Assembly: GCF_003544895.1 (NCBI RefSeq)
Contig: NZ_CP032125.1
Location: 2,432,001 to 2,496,000, forward strand
DNA length: 64,000 bases
Reading direction: 5' to 3'
From: Profundibacter amoris
Lineage (GTDB): Bacteria > Pseudomonadota > Alphaproteobacteria > Rhodobacterales > Rhodobacteraceae
Shown: one piece after another, positions 45,258 to 53,787 of the stretch
Layout of the letters: each line of letters begins with the position of its first letter
How positions within the stretch are numbered: position 1 is the first letter of the stretch
Translations under genes and position numbers: made by a program
Notes under the pieces: model-generated
The model's database searches: none
What the model saw: the letters and a program-made list of their open reading frames with translations, nothing else
Told to the model about the DNA's origin: nothing

Positions 45258-45916
45258 TTACTTATCCATCTGTTCGTTGATTTTACGCACCATCACCGCC
45301 TCGATTGCGGGGAGGATTTCGGCGGTAGCTATCGGACAGATGCCAAGAGCCGAGGCCAGCGCCAGTGCCGTGCCCATGTCCCAGCCAATCACGCCACCGC
45401 TCGGGGCAACGCGCAGCTGGCCACCAAGGCGGGCGACCAGATCCCAGACCTGCCAGCCTTCAAATGTCTGTGGTTGGTTCAGGGTTTGCGGGCAGTCTTC
45501 ACAGGTGTCGATACAGGCTTGGCAATATCCGTCGCCCCCGCCGAAGACCCAGTCGGCAAGGGCGCAGAGGCGTTTTTTTCCGCGTCCAGCACCAGACCCT
45601 TGGCCACGTATTTGGTCTGGAAAGCTTCGAACAGCGGCCAGACATCCAGCAGGGCCGATATACCCTCAGGGGTAATTTGAATGACATTGCCGTCACCATC
45701 CCCCACCCCTTCCCAGTCAAGCGTGGCGTTGCGGGCCAGGGCCTTGGCGAAAACCAGCGCACTTTCCTCGTCGGTTGCATCCTCGTTCAGAGCCGCGACA
45801 GCGGGGTCATTGCGCGAGGCCACCATCATCGCCGTGGTCAGCGGGTGTAAATGCAGGCGAACGCCGTGGCCAAGATCAAGCCAGGCGGGTTCGCTATTCA
45901 AATCGAGATGGATCAT
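45258..45916 (-). CDS. Tail assembly chaperone G-T fusion made by -1 frameshifting
   Basis: Predicted 219-residue product: 115 residues from the G frame up to the slippery AAC codon, then 104 residues in the -1 frame (RLCALADWVFGG onward) to the TAA at 45258. The -1 segment has no ATG, GTG or TTG in frame before an internal GTG near 45390, so it is not a stand-alone gene. It carries a Cys motif (YCQACIDTCEDCP) and a block like WQVWDLVARLGGQLRVAP. In lambda, the GT fusion made in small amounts recruits tail-tube subunits to the tape measure. This T-like frame lies between G and the tape-measure gene, exactly as expected. Confidence 0.82.
45479..45916 (-). CDS. Tail assembly chaperone (lambda G-like, unshifted product)
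   Basis: 145 residues from ATG 45916 with GAGGA upstream. Begins MIHLDLNSEPAWLDLGHGVR. It ends ATDIAKPVSTPVKTARKP when no frameshift occurs. It matches lambda gpG in size and place between tail tube and tape measure; sequence similarity to gpG is not obvious by eye. The 3' third contains the slippery site and so encodes residues specific to the short form. Confidence 0.78.
   Translation of the reverse strand: MIHLDLNSEPAWLDLGHGVRLHLHPLTTAMMVASRNDPAVAALNEDATDEESALVFAKALARNATLDWEGVGDGDGNVIQITPEGISALLDVWPLFEAFQTKYVAKGLVLDAEKNASAPLPTGSSAGATDIAKPVSTPVKTARKP
45533..45578 (-). promoter_or_regulatory. Programmed -1 ribosomal frameshift signal
   Basis: Minus-strand heptamer A AAA AAC at 45578-45572 lies in the G frame as GAA-AAA-AAC, the canonical X-XXY-YYZ arrangement. 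After a 7-base spacer a stem forms between CGCCCTTGCC (45564-45555) and GGCGGGGGCG (45542-45533): ten consecutive pairs, eight Watson-Crick and two G-U, with a 12-base loop. Heptamer, spacer and structure are all within the known ranges. Confidence 0.85.
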
Positions 45917-45924
45917 GTTGTTCC

Positions 45925-46863
45925 TCAGTAGGTTGCGATGTCGTTGACAAGGGTGACGGTGCACATCTGCCCGGCGGTAGCGTCATAGGCGGCCTGCCAG
46001 TCAAAGCTGGCTTGCACACCCTGGGGGCCCTGGATTTCGATGCGCGGGCGCGGCAGATAGACAGCGTGGGCGGTGAAGGTCAGGGCTTCACCGGTGCCGA
46101 GATTATAGGCGAACTCCAACTCGGCGGGTGTGCCGTTCATCGCCTGGGTCATCAGCACCTGATCGGCAAAGCGCACATCCATCTTGCCGGTCAGCGCGGC
46201 AATCGAAGGGTCGGCCCCGTCGATACGCCCGTCCGAGCGGATGGTTTCGATCCGGTCAAGATTGTTGGCATACTGAATGTCGGCCGAGACGATATTACCG
46301 AGAGCTGTGCCGTTACGTTTGATCGAACCGTTGAAATGCCCGAACCGCTGCAGGGCCCAGCCGGTCGGCGTTCCGGCAGCGGTCGAGGTTGCAATCGCCT
46401 CGCCTTGCGCGATTAGCTTGGCGGTGGCGGTCAGCAGGCCAGAGCGTTGCATCTGCCAGGAAAGCTGGTCGAGCACACAGCCGGAATACATCGCATAACG
46501 CGGCACCTCGGGCATGGCGGTTTCGATCGAGATGCTCGGCAGGGTCCAGTTGCCCGACGTGAACACATGGGTATACGGACCCGTGCCGGTGGTGACCGGA
46601 TCGCCAAATGCCGCCTTCAGCCAGAACCCGAAGGCTTCCGCATCGATCGGCACCACCACATCACCGTCTGCCGTTACCGCATCTTTGATCGGAGCCAGCG
46701 GATCACGGCCATACCCCAGAAGTTCCGATCCCAGCAGCGGTTGCTCTGCCCCCAGCGAAGTGCTGGCGAACGGCATCTGCATGTAACCGCCAACCGGCGA
46801 GGTGCCATAACTCGTCTCATACGCAGCCGCCATCAGCGACCGCGCGCCTTGTGCGCGTGCCAT
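45925..46863 (-). CDS. Tail tube protein (lambda V position)
   Basis: 312 residues from ATG 46863 (AAGGAC upstream). The middle (VTTGTGPYTHVFTSGNWTLP, then SISIETAMPEVPRYAMYSGC) is typical of phage tail tube proteins with a beta-rich core. Major structural subunit of the tail. It is followed eight bases on by the chaperone gene. Confidence 0.82.
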   Translation of the reverse strand: MARAQGARSLMAAAYETSYGTSPVGGYMQMPFASTSLGAEQPLLGSELLGYGRDPLAPIKDAVTADGDVVVPIDAEAFGFWLKAAFGDPVTTGTGPYTHVFTSGNWTLPSISIETAMPEVPRYAMYSGCVLDQLSWQMQRSGLLTATAKLIAQGEAIATSTAAGTPTGWALQRFGHFNGSIKRNGTALGNIVSADIQYANNLDRIETIRSDGRIDGADPSIAALTGKMDVRFADQVLMTQAMNGTPAELEFAYNLGTGEALTFTAHAVYLPRPRIEIQGPQGVQASFDWQAAYDATAGQMCTVTLVNDIATY

Positions 46864-46918
46864 AGTGTAGTCCTTTGTTTTGTGGTGGGGGCATCCTACG
46901 AGGTTCAGCCCATGAGGG

Positions 46919-47350
46919 TCAGCCCAGCGGATCGGCCGTGGTGTACGCCAAAATAAGGGAAACGATCGCTGCCTTCAGCGCCTCCGCCCCTTCCACCGGT
47001 AGATCGACCGGCTGCGGCGCTTCCGCCTCGACCCAGTCGCAGAGGCCGCCGAGGGTTCGGTCGGCCGTGATGGTGATGGCCAGTTCTGCCAACAACACAT
47101 CAAACGCGGCGTCGCGGTCAGCCGGAGTCTTCCCCTGCACGATCACCTCGACCTCGGCACGATGCTCAAAGTGATATTGCACCGGCGACAGCGTCACCTC
47201 CGGCGTTCCCGGATCGCCGTCGCGCAGGATCAGCAGCCCGTCAGTCGGGATACGTTCGGGCAGGACCGCCCCACGCAGCACTGTTGCAGCGGGCACGGTT
47301 TGCAGTGCCGCAAGCAAAGCCTGCAGGATGGTTTCACGGGGTGTGGGCAT
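46919..47350 (-). CDS. Tail terminator-like minor tail protein (lambda U position)
   Basis: 143 residues: MPTPRETILQALLAALQTVP, a central ILRDGDPGTPEVTLSPVQYH and VEVIVQGKTPADRDAAFDVL. Homologues are often mis-annotated as acyl-CoA transferase in phage genomes, as I recall; order (between Z-like and tail tube) identifies it as the U/tail-terminator equivalent. Confidence 0.7.
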   Translation of the reverse strand: MPTPRETILQALLAALQTVPAATVLRGAVLPERIPTDGLLILRDGDPGTPEVTLSPVQYHFEHRAEVEVIVQGKTPADRDAAFDVLLAELAITITADRTLGGLCDWVEAEAPQPVDLPVEGAEALKAAIVSLILAYTTADPLG

Positions 47351-47382
47351 GTTTTTGCTTGCCGGCCAAATGCCGGCTTACC

Positions 47383-47727
47383 TCAATGGTTCTGATCTGG
47401 CTGTTGTTTCTCAATGCTCGCCAGTTTGGCCGGCAAATCACTCCTGCTATGCAGAAAATCCACGATGATCACACTGGCCTCATCCTCGACAAACACGATA
47501 AAATGCTGCCCCGAACGGGTGAAGCGCAGATCCTCCTTCAGATCAGGGTCGATGATCGCCCGGCAACTTTGCGAAGCCACGCTGCCCGATGCAATTCCGG
47601 AACAACGCGCTATCAGGTCTTCCTCATAGGCCTGCGCCTGACGCGGGCCAAAAGTCTCGATCGTCCAGAGGGCAATATCCAGAAGGGACGCCTCGGCCTG
47701 ACGGGTCAGCCGCCAGGGTTTGGGCAT
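47383..47727 (-). CDS. ParE-type toxin
   Basis: 114 residues of the RelE/ParE superfamily: WRLTRQAEASLLDIALWTIE near the N-terminus, ARQTQ-like AYEEDLIARC, and C-terminal RFTRSGQHFIVFVEDEASVI then IVDFLHSRSDLP. Its start overlaps the antitoxin stop by one base. Same strand as the late operon, between the U-like and Z-like tail genes. Confidence 0.85.
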   Translation of the reverse strand: MPKPWRLTRQAEASLLDIALWTIETFGPRQAQAYEEDLIARCSGIASGSVASQSCRAIIDPDLKEDLRFTRSGQHFIVFVEDEASVIIVDFLHSRSDLPAKLASIEKQQPDQNH

Positions 47728-47984
47728 CAGGCCTTGTCCCGCGCGGTGGCAAAGACGCGCCGAATGGCATCCTCGCCGCTCCCCTCGGCCAGATCTCCAG
47801 CCCTGGCCTGCGCCAATCCGGCCGAGAGCTGGTTGCGCAGGGCATTGATTTCGCTTTCCTCACGCTCGAGAAGGCGCAAACCGGCGCGCAAGGCCTCGCT
47901 GGCATTCTGGTAACGGCCGGTCTCGACCAAACGGTCGACCAGGCTGGATTGTGCATCGGTCAGAACGACGTTTCGTGTGGCCAT
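47727..47984 (-). CDS. ParD-type antitoxin
   Basis: 85 residues from ATG 47984 (AAAGGATATCCC upstream). Ribbon-helix-helix N-terminus MATRNVVLTDAQSSLVDRLV, GRYQNASEALRAGLRLLERE, as in ParD/CopG antitoxins. The open frame upstream to 48092 is not needed. The gap to the Z-like gene contains a TATATT box that could start a separate transcript. Confidence 0.88.
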   Translation of the reverse strand: MATRNVVLTDAQSSLVDRLVETGRYQNASEALRAGLRLLEREESEINALRNQLSAGLAQARAGDLAEGSGEDAIRRVFATARDKA

Positions 47985-48063
47985 GGGATATCCTTTCGCG
48001 TCATTGGCAATATATGCTAATGCCGGGCGATTGTCCACAATGCAGGAACTTCCCGAGATTGGT

Positions 48064-48693
48064 TCACGCCTGATCCACCCATTTTTCCACAATCAACCCC
48101 GGCACGGACCCTGCCACCTTTTCCGCATCCCGCGCCAGATCGAGCTGTTTGCGCAGTTTTACCTGCGGTACCAGCAGGAATATCGGAGCCGTGACTTGTC
48201 CGCGGCCGGTTTTGGAACGCGACGCCACCGCCGTGCCGCGCGTGTTGATCCGCGCCTTTTCGGCCACCAGAAGGCTCGGCCCGTTGCGCCGGTAGATGAA
48301 CCGCAACCGCATACCGCGGCGGCGTTCCCATTCGCCGGGTGTGAGCCGCGCGCCACCGCGACCCTTGCCAGCGGCCTCGGTCGGGATGGCGAGATAGAAG
48401 CCGCGTTTCGAGCGGATCAGCACGCCCTTGTCATGGGCGCGGATGATCTTCGGGGCTTTCGACCAGACGAAGGCGGCGGCATCGAGGCTTTCGCCCCGCT
48501 CTGGATAGGTCTTGTTGCGAATGCTGCGCGCCAGCCGTTGCCCGAGGCCAGCGCCGGTGATCTGCCCGCGCCAGTCGACCTTCAGATCACTGCCCGCCTG
48601 ACGCATGGCGGCGGTGACCGCGCGCTCGCCCGCCAGCACCTCCGCCTGCATCTTCGCGGCGATGTCCGGATCGATGTCGAGTTTCAGCTTCAT
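48064..48693 (-). CDS. DUF6441 tail protein (lambda Z position)
   Basis: 209 residues: MKLKLDIDPDIAAKMQAEVL, LARSIRNKTYPERGES, then the basic FLLVPQVKLRKQLDLARDAE. Rich in Arg/Lys, as are minor tail/connector proteins. Its place between the head-tail joining protein and the U-like gene matches lambda Z. It overlaps the preceding stop by one to three bases. Confidence 0.72.
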   Translation of the reverse strand: MKLKLDIDPDIAAKMQAEVLAGERAVTAAMRQAGSDLKVDWRGQITGAGLGQRLARSIRNKTYPERGESLDAAAFVWSKAPKIIRAHDKGVLIRSKRGFYLAIPTEAAGKGRGGARLTPGEWERRRGMRLRFIYRRNGPSLLVAEKARINTRGTAVASRSKTGRGQVTAPIFLLVPQVKLRKQLDLARDAEKVAGSVPGLIVEKWVDQA

Positions 48694-49001
48694 GCCGGAT
48701 GCACATCGATGGTCCAGATCAGCCGTTCGGCGTCACGCACCGGCTCGCCCTGAATGAGAAACGCTTCGCCACCGATTTCCAGTCGGTCCCCGGGGCGAGG
48801 TGTGGCGACCTCGCTGACCCGCAGATCGAACCGCTGGGTTTCAGACCAGAGTTTCGCCTCGCCAAAGCCGGTAATATTGTCGGCGCGGCGTACCACTACA
48901 CGGACGAGAACGGGATTGCCGCCCTCGGCCGTGTAGATGGCATCCGTGGCGATATTGTCGTCCGCGAACAATGCGTCCATGCCAATGGCAAAGGCGTTCA
49001 T
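48690..49001 (-). CDS. Head-tail joining protein (lambda FII-like position)
   Basis: 103 residues from ATG 49001, overlapping the capsid stop (TGATG). MNAFAIGMDALFADDNIATD, a beta-rich middle and a C-terminal LIWTIDVHPA. The identification relies on order (directly after the major capsid protein), size and predicted beta structure. Confidence 0.65.
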   Translation of the reverse strand: MNAFAIGMDALFADDNIATDAIYTAEGGNPVLVRVVVRRADNITGFGEAKLWSETQRFDLRVSEVATPRPGDRLEIGGEAFLIQGEPVRDAERLIWTIDVHPA

Positions 49002-50014
49002 CAGGTGCGCCGCGCGCTGCGCAGAACCTGCGGGCGGGTGCAGATCGGCAGCGGGTTGCTTTCGATCTCGAGGCGCACCCATTCGTCGCGATCCCGATCC
49101 GGAATGGAACGGGCGTAGAGCGGCAGGCCGAGGGTGTTGACCGTCTCGAACGTGTCGGCCGGGGCGTAGTAAATTTCAAACAACCCCTCGACGCCCTCGG
49201 GATAGAAATACGCCTTGTCGACCGGCACCCCGAAGGCGGCATTGCCACGGTAGCGGCGGAAGTTGATGCCGCCAAAGCTGACCTCGTCGGACACCCGGCT
49301 ACGCAGATCGGCGGCGGCGGCGGTGTTGAGATAGGTTTCCCGCACCTCCTTGTGCGCCACCAGATCGGCAAAGAAGGCCGAACCGCATTCTGCGCGCAGT
49401 TGCACCGCGCCGGTGGAAAGGCCCCCGAGGCTATCCTCGACACTTTCGATCAGCGCCTGACAGCGCTTGCGCAGCACGCCGGAGCCGGGATTGGTGGCGG
49501 CAAGATCGAAGTTGACCTCGGTGGCCGGGGTAATCGCGAACTCGGTGAAGTAATCGATGACAGTGGCCCCGTCCTTGGGGTCGAGCACCTTGCCCTGAAT
49601 GCCGTTCAGCAGGTGGTATTCAAAGGTGGCCTCGGCGTCATTGCGCAGGCGACGCAGACGGCGGGCGACTTCGGCCTGAATCTGCTGGGTCTCGCTGTCA
49701 GTGCCAAAGGCGCGGATGCCCTGAATCTCGGAGGCCCAGAGCACGTCCTGCTTCTTGAACTGGCGGCAAACGAAGGCCCGCACGTCGCGACGCTCGGGCA
49801 CCTGTTGATCATAAGCCGAGCCACGTTCGGAAAACGGGATCAGCGACAGGGTGCCGTCGCGGGATTCAATGACAACAGTGCGGCTTCGCACGCCGCGATC
49901 GGAGAAAAGGCCGGAGCCCGAGAGGGTCGCGGGCTTGAAGGGGATGTTTTCAAGCGCGCGGGTGAGCTCGATCACCGAAAAGGCATCGGTCTCGAAGATA
50001 TCCATGGTGGCCAT
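49001..50014 (-). CDS. Major capsid protein (lambda gpE family)
   Basis: 337 residues. gpE-family signatures: DIFETDAFSVIELTRALENI, VVIESRDGTLSLIPFSERGS, and the E-loop/spine region GIQGKVLDPKDGATVIDYFT. The C-terminus (ADTFETVNTLGLPLYARSI) is typical of the family. Forms the icosahedral shell with the gpD-like decoration protein encoded just upstream. Confidence 0.9.
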   Translation of the reverse strand: MATMDIFETDAFSVIELTRALENIPFKPATLSGSGLFSDRGVRSRTVVIESRDGTLSLIPFSERGSAYDQQVPERRDVRAFVCRQFKKQDVLWASEIQGIRAFGTDSETQQIQAEVARRLRRLRNDAEATFEYHLLNGIQGKVLDPKDGATVIDYFTEFAITPATEVNFDLAATNPGSGVLRKRCQALIESVEDSLGGLSTGAVQLRAECGSAFFADLVAHKEVRETYLNTAAAADLRSRVSDEVSFGGINFRRYRGNAAFGVPVDKAYFYPEGVEGLFEIYYAPADTFETVNTLGLPLYARSIPDRDRDEWVRLEIESNPLPICTRPQVLRSARRT

Positions 50015-50029
50015 GAATGTGTTCCTTTC

Positions 50030-50407
50030 TTAGCGGGTGAGAATGCCGACAACGGCGAGCGCCGTATGGGCGGCGGTGATTTCCGGTGCTGTGGGCGTTC
50101 CGGCGAACACCAGATCATTGGCGTTGACGATGGCGGGGCCGCGCAGCAGCACCACGGCATCCACGTCGGCCGCGGTGGCGTCCGCCTTGCCCCAGAGCAC
50201 GGCGACGGCGGTTTCCGTGCCATCGAGAGCAGCCGGATCATGGGCGGCGTATTTGCCAGATGCGGTGATTTTGCCGAGCACGGTGCCAGGTTCCAGAACG
50301 GGGTTCGCGCCGCCGGTGGCGATGGTGACGACCTCGCGGCAATAATCGCGCGCGGCCTCCCAAGTAATAAAACCGCCTGCGTGGCGGGTTTCGGTCAGAG
50401 TGGTCAT
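50030..50407 (-). CDS. Head decoration protein (lambda gpD family)
   Basis: 125 residues: MTTLTETRHAGGFITWEAAR, VLEPGTVLGKITASGKY, and TETAVAVLWGKADATAADVD, the gpD pattern. It stabilises the packaged capsid. Placed between the head protease and the major capsid protein as in lambda. Confidence 0.88.
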   Translation of the reverse strand: MTTLTETRHAGGFITWEAARDYCREVVTIATGGANPVLEPGTVLGKITASGKYAAHDPAALDGTETAVAVLWGKADATAADVDAVVLLRGPAIVNANDLVFAGTPTAPEITAAHTALAVVGILTR

Positions 50408-50413
50408 GGGGTG

Positions 50414-51358
50414 TTATCCTTTGCGTTTGAAGGTGCAGGCGATCACGTCGCCCCAGGGTTTGGCCTGAGGCGCAGGCCCCGGTTGCGGGTGGGTGGAGGA
50501 GATGTCGGGATCATCGGCGGCGCGGGCGTCGATCAGGGCCTGGCGGATATCCTCGAGGGAGGCTTCGGAGTTGAGAAAGCCCGCCGCCATTTGCGGCTGA
50601 CCAGCAAGGCGGCAGAGATCGACGACAGTTTTGGCATAGGTCATGGCCTCGGCGCGGATGACAGCGGGGTCAGGCTCGGGGTCGGTTTCGTCCCCGGAGG
50701 AAGTATCCGGTTCAAGCCTTGCTTCAGGCTCCGGTTTCACCGCGACGGGTTCATCCTTTGCCTTCACCGCCTCGACGATTTCCGGCGGCGTGTTCCGAAA
50801 CCGGCTGACATCGAAACTGGCAGCCATTTTCACCGGCTCGGACATTGTGTCAGCAAAGCCCATCTCCAGCGCCTCGGCGGCGTCGAGCCAGGTTTCCTTG
50901 GCCATCAGCTGCGCGATATCCTTTTCCGCCTTGCCGGATTTCGCCGCGTAACCCCGCAGCAGACTGCCACCGATCTTGTCGAGGGCTTCGGCCATGGCGC
51001 GCATATCGGCCGCCGTGCCCATCACCATGCCCGAAGGATCATGGATCATCAGAAAGGCGTTTTCCGGCATGATAATTTCATCCCCCGCCATGGCAATGTA
51101 GGAGGCAGCCGATGCCGCGATGCCGTCGATACTGACGGTGACATTGCCTGCATGGCGCTGCAGGGCGTTGTAAATCGCCACTGCATCAAAAACCGAGCCG
51201 CCGGGGCTGTTGAGCCGTAATGTCAGCGGGGCCTTGTCCGGCAGCTTGCCGAGATCGGCCAAAAACGCTTTGGCCGAGACGCCATAGGCGCCGATTTCAT
51301 CATAGATCGAGATTTCCGCACCCTCGTTCAGGGCGCAGATCGAATACCAGTTTTTCAT
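50414..51358 (-). CDS. ClpP-like head maturation protease/scaffold (lambda C/Nu3-like)
   Basis: 314 residues. ClpP/S49-type protease core: LRLNSPGGSVFDAVAIYNAL, DGIAASAASYIAMAGDEIIM (catalytic Ser region), FLMIHDPSGMVMG (His region). The C-terminal ~110 residues are low-complexity, acidic/Pro-rich, consistent with an in-frame scaffold segment such as Nu3. Processes the prohead. Confidence 0.87.
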   Translation of the reverse strand: MKNWYSICALNEGAEISIYDEIGAYGVSAKAFLADLGKLPDKAPLTLRLNSPGGSVFDAVAIYNALQRHAGNVTVSIDGIAASAASYIAMAGDEIIMPENAFLMIHDPSGMVMGTAADMRAMAEALDKIGGSLLRGYAAKSGKAEKDIAQLMAKETWLDAAEALEMGFADTMSEPVKMAASFDVSRFRNTPPEIVEAVKAKDEPVAVKPEPEARLEPDTSSGDETDPEPDPAVIRAEAMTYAKTVVDLCRLAGQPQMAAGFLNSEASLEDIRQALIDARAADDPDISSTHPQPGPAPQAKPWGDVIACTFKRKG

Positions 51359-51371
51359 GGTGGTTCCTTTG

Positions 51372-52844
51372 CTACTGTTGCTGTTCTTCGGGGTCAGCAG
51401 GTTTCACGGGCGTCGCCCGCGCGCCCTGGGTCTCGCCGGGGCTGGTGCTGTAATGAAGGCCCAAAGCCGCAGCGCGCTCGGCATCCGCCGCGTTCTCGCG
51501 GTCGATTTCCTCGATGTCATAGCCAGTTGCTTCCACGGCTTTGCGCCGCGACATCAACCCGGCTTCGATCCCGAGCAACTGCGCCTGAATGTCTTTCAGC
51601 GGATCGACCCAATCCCAGCGTGGCGGAATCCAGTGCACCGGTTTGGCCTTGGCCATGTCCGGCAGATCGAGCGAGCCCGACAGGGCAGCCGCCTCCAGCC
51701 AGCGCGTCCAGACCGGTCGGCAGAATTGATGCGCCATCACCCCGTGCTGCAACTGGCCGATCCGGCGGCGAAACTCGACTAACTCAGCCCTGAGGCTCGA
51801 GTAATTGGCCTGGCGCACATCGCCGGTGACCAAGTGATACGGCAGCCCCAAGGACGCCGAGATTGCCAGCAAGGTGCGATATTGAAACGCCTCATAACCA
51901 CCGCCGACATCGGCGGGGCTGGAGAACTTGATGTCCTCACCGGGCAACAGCACCTGCAGGGTGCCGGGTTCCAGACTGGCGATACCAATGCCTTCGCCGG
52001 TATCCTCAACTTCGCCCATCAACGCCTCTTCCGGCGCATTCTTGGTGATGAATCCCGCAAACATCGCAGCGGTTTTCTTGCGGTCGAGCTCGGCATCATC
52101 GTATTGGTCGAGCAGAAACAGCCGCACCATGGCCGGAGCCACATGCGGCAACCCCCGGATCTGACCTGCATCGATGGGGCGGTAGATGTGCAGCACGTCT
52201 TCGGCGGGCACTCGTGTGGTGTCCGGGATCACCGAACTGCGATCGGTGCTGTCACCGGGATGGCGGCGGCGAAAATGATAGGCGACGCGGCGGCCAATCA
52301 GATCGAACTCGATACCACAGCGGATGGCATTACCATTGGCGGCGGTTTCGGTTTTCTCGAAGGGGAGCATTTCCGACTGCAAAAGCTGCAATTGCATCGG
52401 CACCAGCAAGCCGTCCTCGGCACGTCTCGGCCGGATGCGCACGAAGCATTCGCCGGCCACGAACATCTCGCGGGCAATCATTGCCTGCAGCCCGTAAAAA
52501 TCCGTCAGCCCGTCGGCATCGGCTTGATCGGTCCAGGCCAGCCACAGGCGTTGGACCGTGTCCCGAAGCTCCGGATCTTCGATCAGGGACGAGGGCTTGA
52601 TCCCGTCCCCGACCAGATTGGCCGCATAGGCCTCGCAGGCATTGGCGGCATAACCATTGGTCACCACCAACTCGCGCGAGCGCGCCAGCAATCGCGGCCC
52701 GCCCGAGGCCACCAGCGAGTTGATGTTTTCCAGCGGCGGCTGCCAGCCGCGCAGGCGACGACGCGACATTGCCCCTTCGAGGCGGGCGCGCACGCCGCTT
52801 GGGCCGCCGGCTTCCCGGCGACGAAGCATGTCAAACAGGCCCAT
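51372..52844 (-). CDS. Portal protein (lambda gpB family)
   Basis: 490 residues: basic N-terminus RRRLRGWQPPLENINSLVAS, conserved NGYAANACEAYAANLVGDGI, GECFVRIRPRRAEDG and HIYRPIDAGQIRGLPHVAPA, all typical of lambda-family portals. The dodecameric ring through which DNA is packaged. Overlaps the gpW-like gene stop by one base. Confidence 0.9.
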   Translation of the reverse strand: MGLFDMLRRREAGGPSGVRARLEGAMSRRRLRGWQPPLENINSLVASGGPRLLARSRELVVTNGYAANACEAYAANLVGDGIKPSSLIEDPELRDTVQRLWLAWTDQADADGLTDFYGLQAMIAREMFVAGECFVRIRPRRAEDGLLVPMQLQLLQSEMLPFEKTETAANGNAIRCGIEFDLIGRRVAYHFRRRHPGDSTDRSSVIPDTTRVPAEDVLHIYRPIDAGQIRGLPHVAPAMVRLFLLDQYDDAELDRKKTAAMFAGFITKNAPEEALMGEVEDTGEGIGIASLEPGTLQVLLPGEDIKFSSPADVGGGYEAFQYRTLLAISASLGLPYHLVTGDVRQANYSSLRAELVEFRRRIGQLQHGVMAHQFCRPVWTRWLEAAALSGSLDLPDMAKAKPVHWIPPRWDWVDPLKDIQAQLLGIEAGLMSRRKAVEATGYDIEEIDRENAADAERAAALGLHYSTSPGETQGARATPVKPADPEEQQQ

Positions 52845-53059
52845 TACAATCCCTTGCTTGTGGTCACGCGCACCTGCCGGATCACCCTGCGGCCCTCGAG
52901 CGCCGCGATTTCCCGATTGAGCACATCGATGGCCCGGTCGATTTCCGCAAGGCTGCGGTATTCCACCGTCTTGCCGTCATAGCTGACCCGGGCCACGCCA
53001 CTGGCGCGCGAGGTCGCCAGTGCCTCGCGGCGGGTTTGCAGTTCTGCCAATGTGGTCAT
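52844..53059 (-). CDS. Small head-tail connector (gpW-like)
   Basis: 71 residues: TLAELQTRREALATSRASG and YRSLAEIDRAIDVLNREIAA, the short helical gpW/head-tail joining pattern. Upstream of portal as in lambda. About 730 bases then separate it from terminase, because a toxin-antitoxin unit is inserted. Confidence 0.82.
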   Translation of the reverse strand: MTTLAELQTRREALATSRASGVARVSYDGKTVEYRSLAEIDRAIDVLNREIAALEGRRVIRQVRVTTSKGL

Positions 53060-53114
53060 GTTGTTCCCTGATGTTAGTCATTGACATATAGGTCGCTGAC
53101 ACCTATCTAATGTC

Positions 53115-53493
53115 ATGACCATTGTAACCGTTGTCGAAATGCCCGAATTCCAGCGCCGCGCCCGCGCAATCATGAGTGATGGCGAGCGTATGGAACTGGT
53201 CGATTTCGTTGCGCGAAATCCCCCTCTCGGCAGATTGCTTCGCAATCGCCTGCCGGGCAGTGATGAGTGGCGTTTCCATTGGCGGTGGTGTGCGCAAATT
53301 CCGTTTTGCGCGCGCGGGCAGCGGTAAAAGTGGCGGTTACCGGGTGATCCACGCCTTCAGCCCGGAAGACGGCACACCGGTCATATTGATCACGGTCTTC
53401 GCCAAGAACGAGAAGGCCAACCTGAGCAAGGCTGAAACCGAGGCCGTCAAAACCCTCGGCAAGGCCCTGACAGAAACCTACAGGAGCAAGTGA
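53115..53493 (+). pseudogene. Broken RelE/HigB-type toxin gene
   Basis: The N-terminal half reads in one frame (MTIVTVVEMPEFQRRARAIM, then ERMELVDFVARNP, from 53115) and the C-terminal half in the +1 frame (GGGVRKFRFARAGSGKSGGY, then VILITVFAKNEKANLSKAET, to 53493). Together they match a RelE/HigB-like toxin, but between ARNP and GGGVRK there is a run of five C and a stretch about 30-40 bases longer than usual. It contains small inverted repeats, for example GATTGC-TTC-GCAATC. An indel or short insertion disrupted the toxin; a sequencing error alone would not explain the extra length. Confidence 0.7.
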
Positions 53494-53783
53494 TGAGCGA
53501 CGCATTCAACAGCATCGAACAAGGCCTGAAAGAGGCTCTTGCCCACGCCAGGGGCAAAGGCCCGGCCACCATTCACGAGATCGACATTCCGGAACCCGAT
53601 GTTCAGCTCATCCGTGCCAGCACCGGTCTTTCGCAGGCCGAGTTTGCGCGCAGTATCGGCGTGAAGAAGGGCACCCTCCTCAATTGGGAATACCGCCGTC
53701 GCCGCCCTGACGGACCGGCGCGGGTCCTGCTGGCCATGATCGCCAAGGACCCTGAAATCGTGCAACGCACCCTGAACGATTGA
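53493..53783 (+). CDS. HigA-type XRE antitoxin
   Basis: 96 residues from the ATG overlapping the toxin stop (TGATG). HTH: TGLSQAEFARSIGVKKGTLL, then NWEYRRRRPDGPARVLLAMI, typical of HigA/RelB-type antitoxins. Intact although its toxin is broken. It converges on the terminase gene with a 4-base gap. Confidence 0.85.
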   Translation: MSDAFNSIEQGLKEALAHARGKGPATIHEIDIPEPDVQLIRASTGLSQAEFARSIGVKKGTLLNWEYRRRRPDGPARVLLAMIAKDPEIVQRTLND

Positions 53784-53787
53784 AACT

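Noticed and set aside
45258-45479. Separate start codon for the T-like chaperone frame
   Set aside because: No ATG, GTG or TTG with a ribosome-binding site precedes the conserved Cys motif; the slippery heptamer explains its expression better.
48971-51220. 749-codon plus-strand frame over the capsid genes
   Set aside because: It is the antisense shadow of high-GC capsid, decoration and protease genes; the minus-strand proteins all match lambda families.
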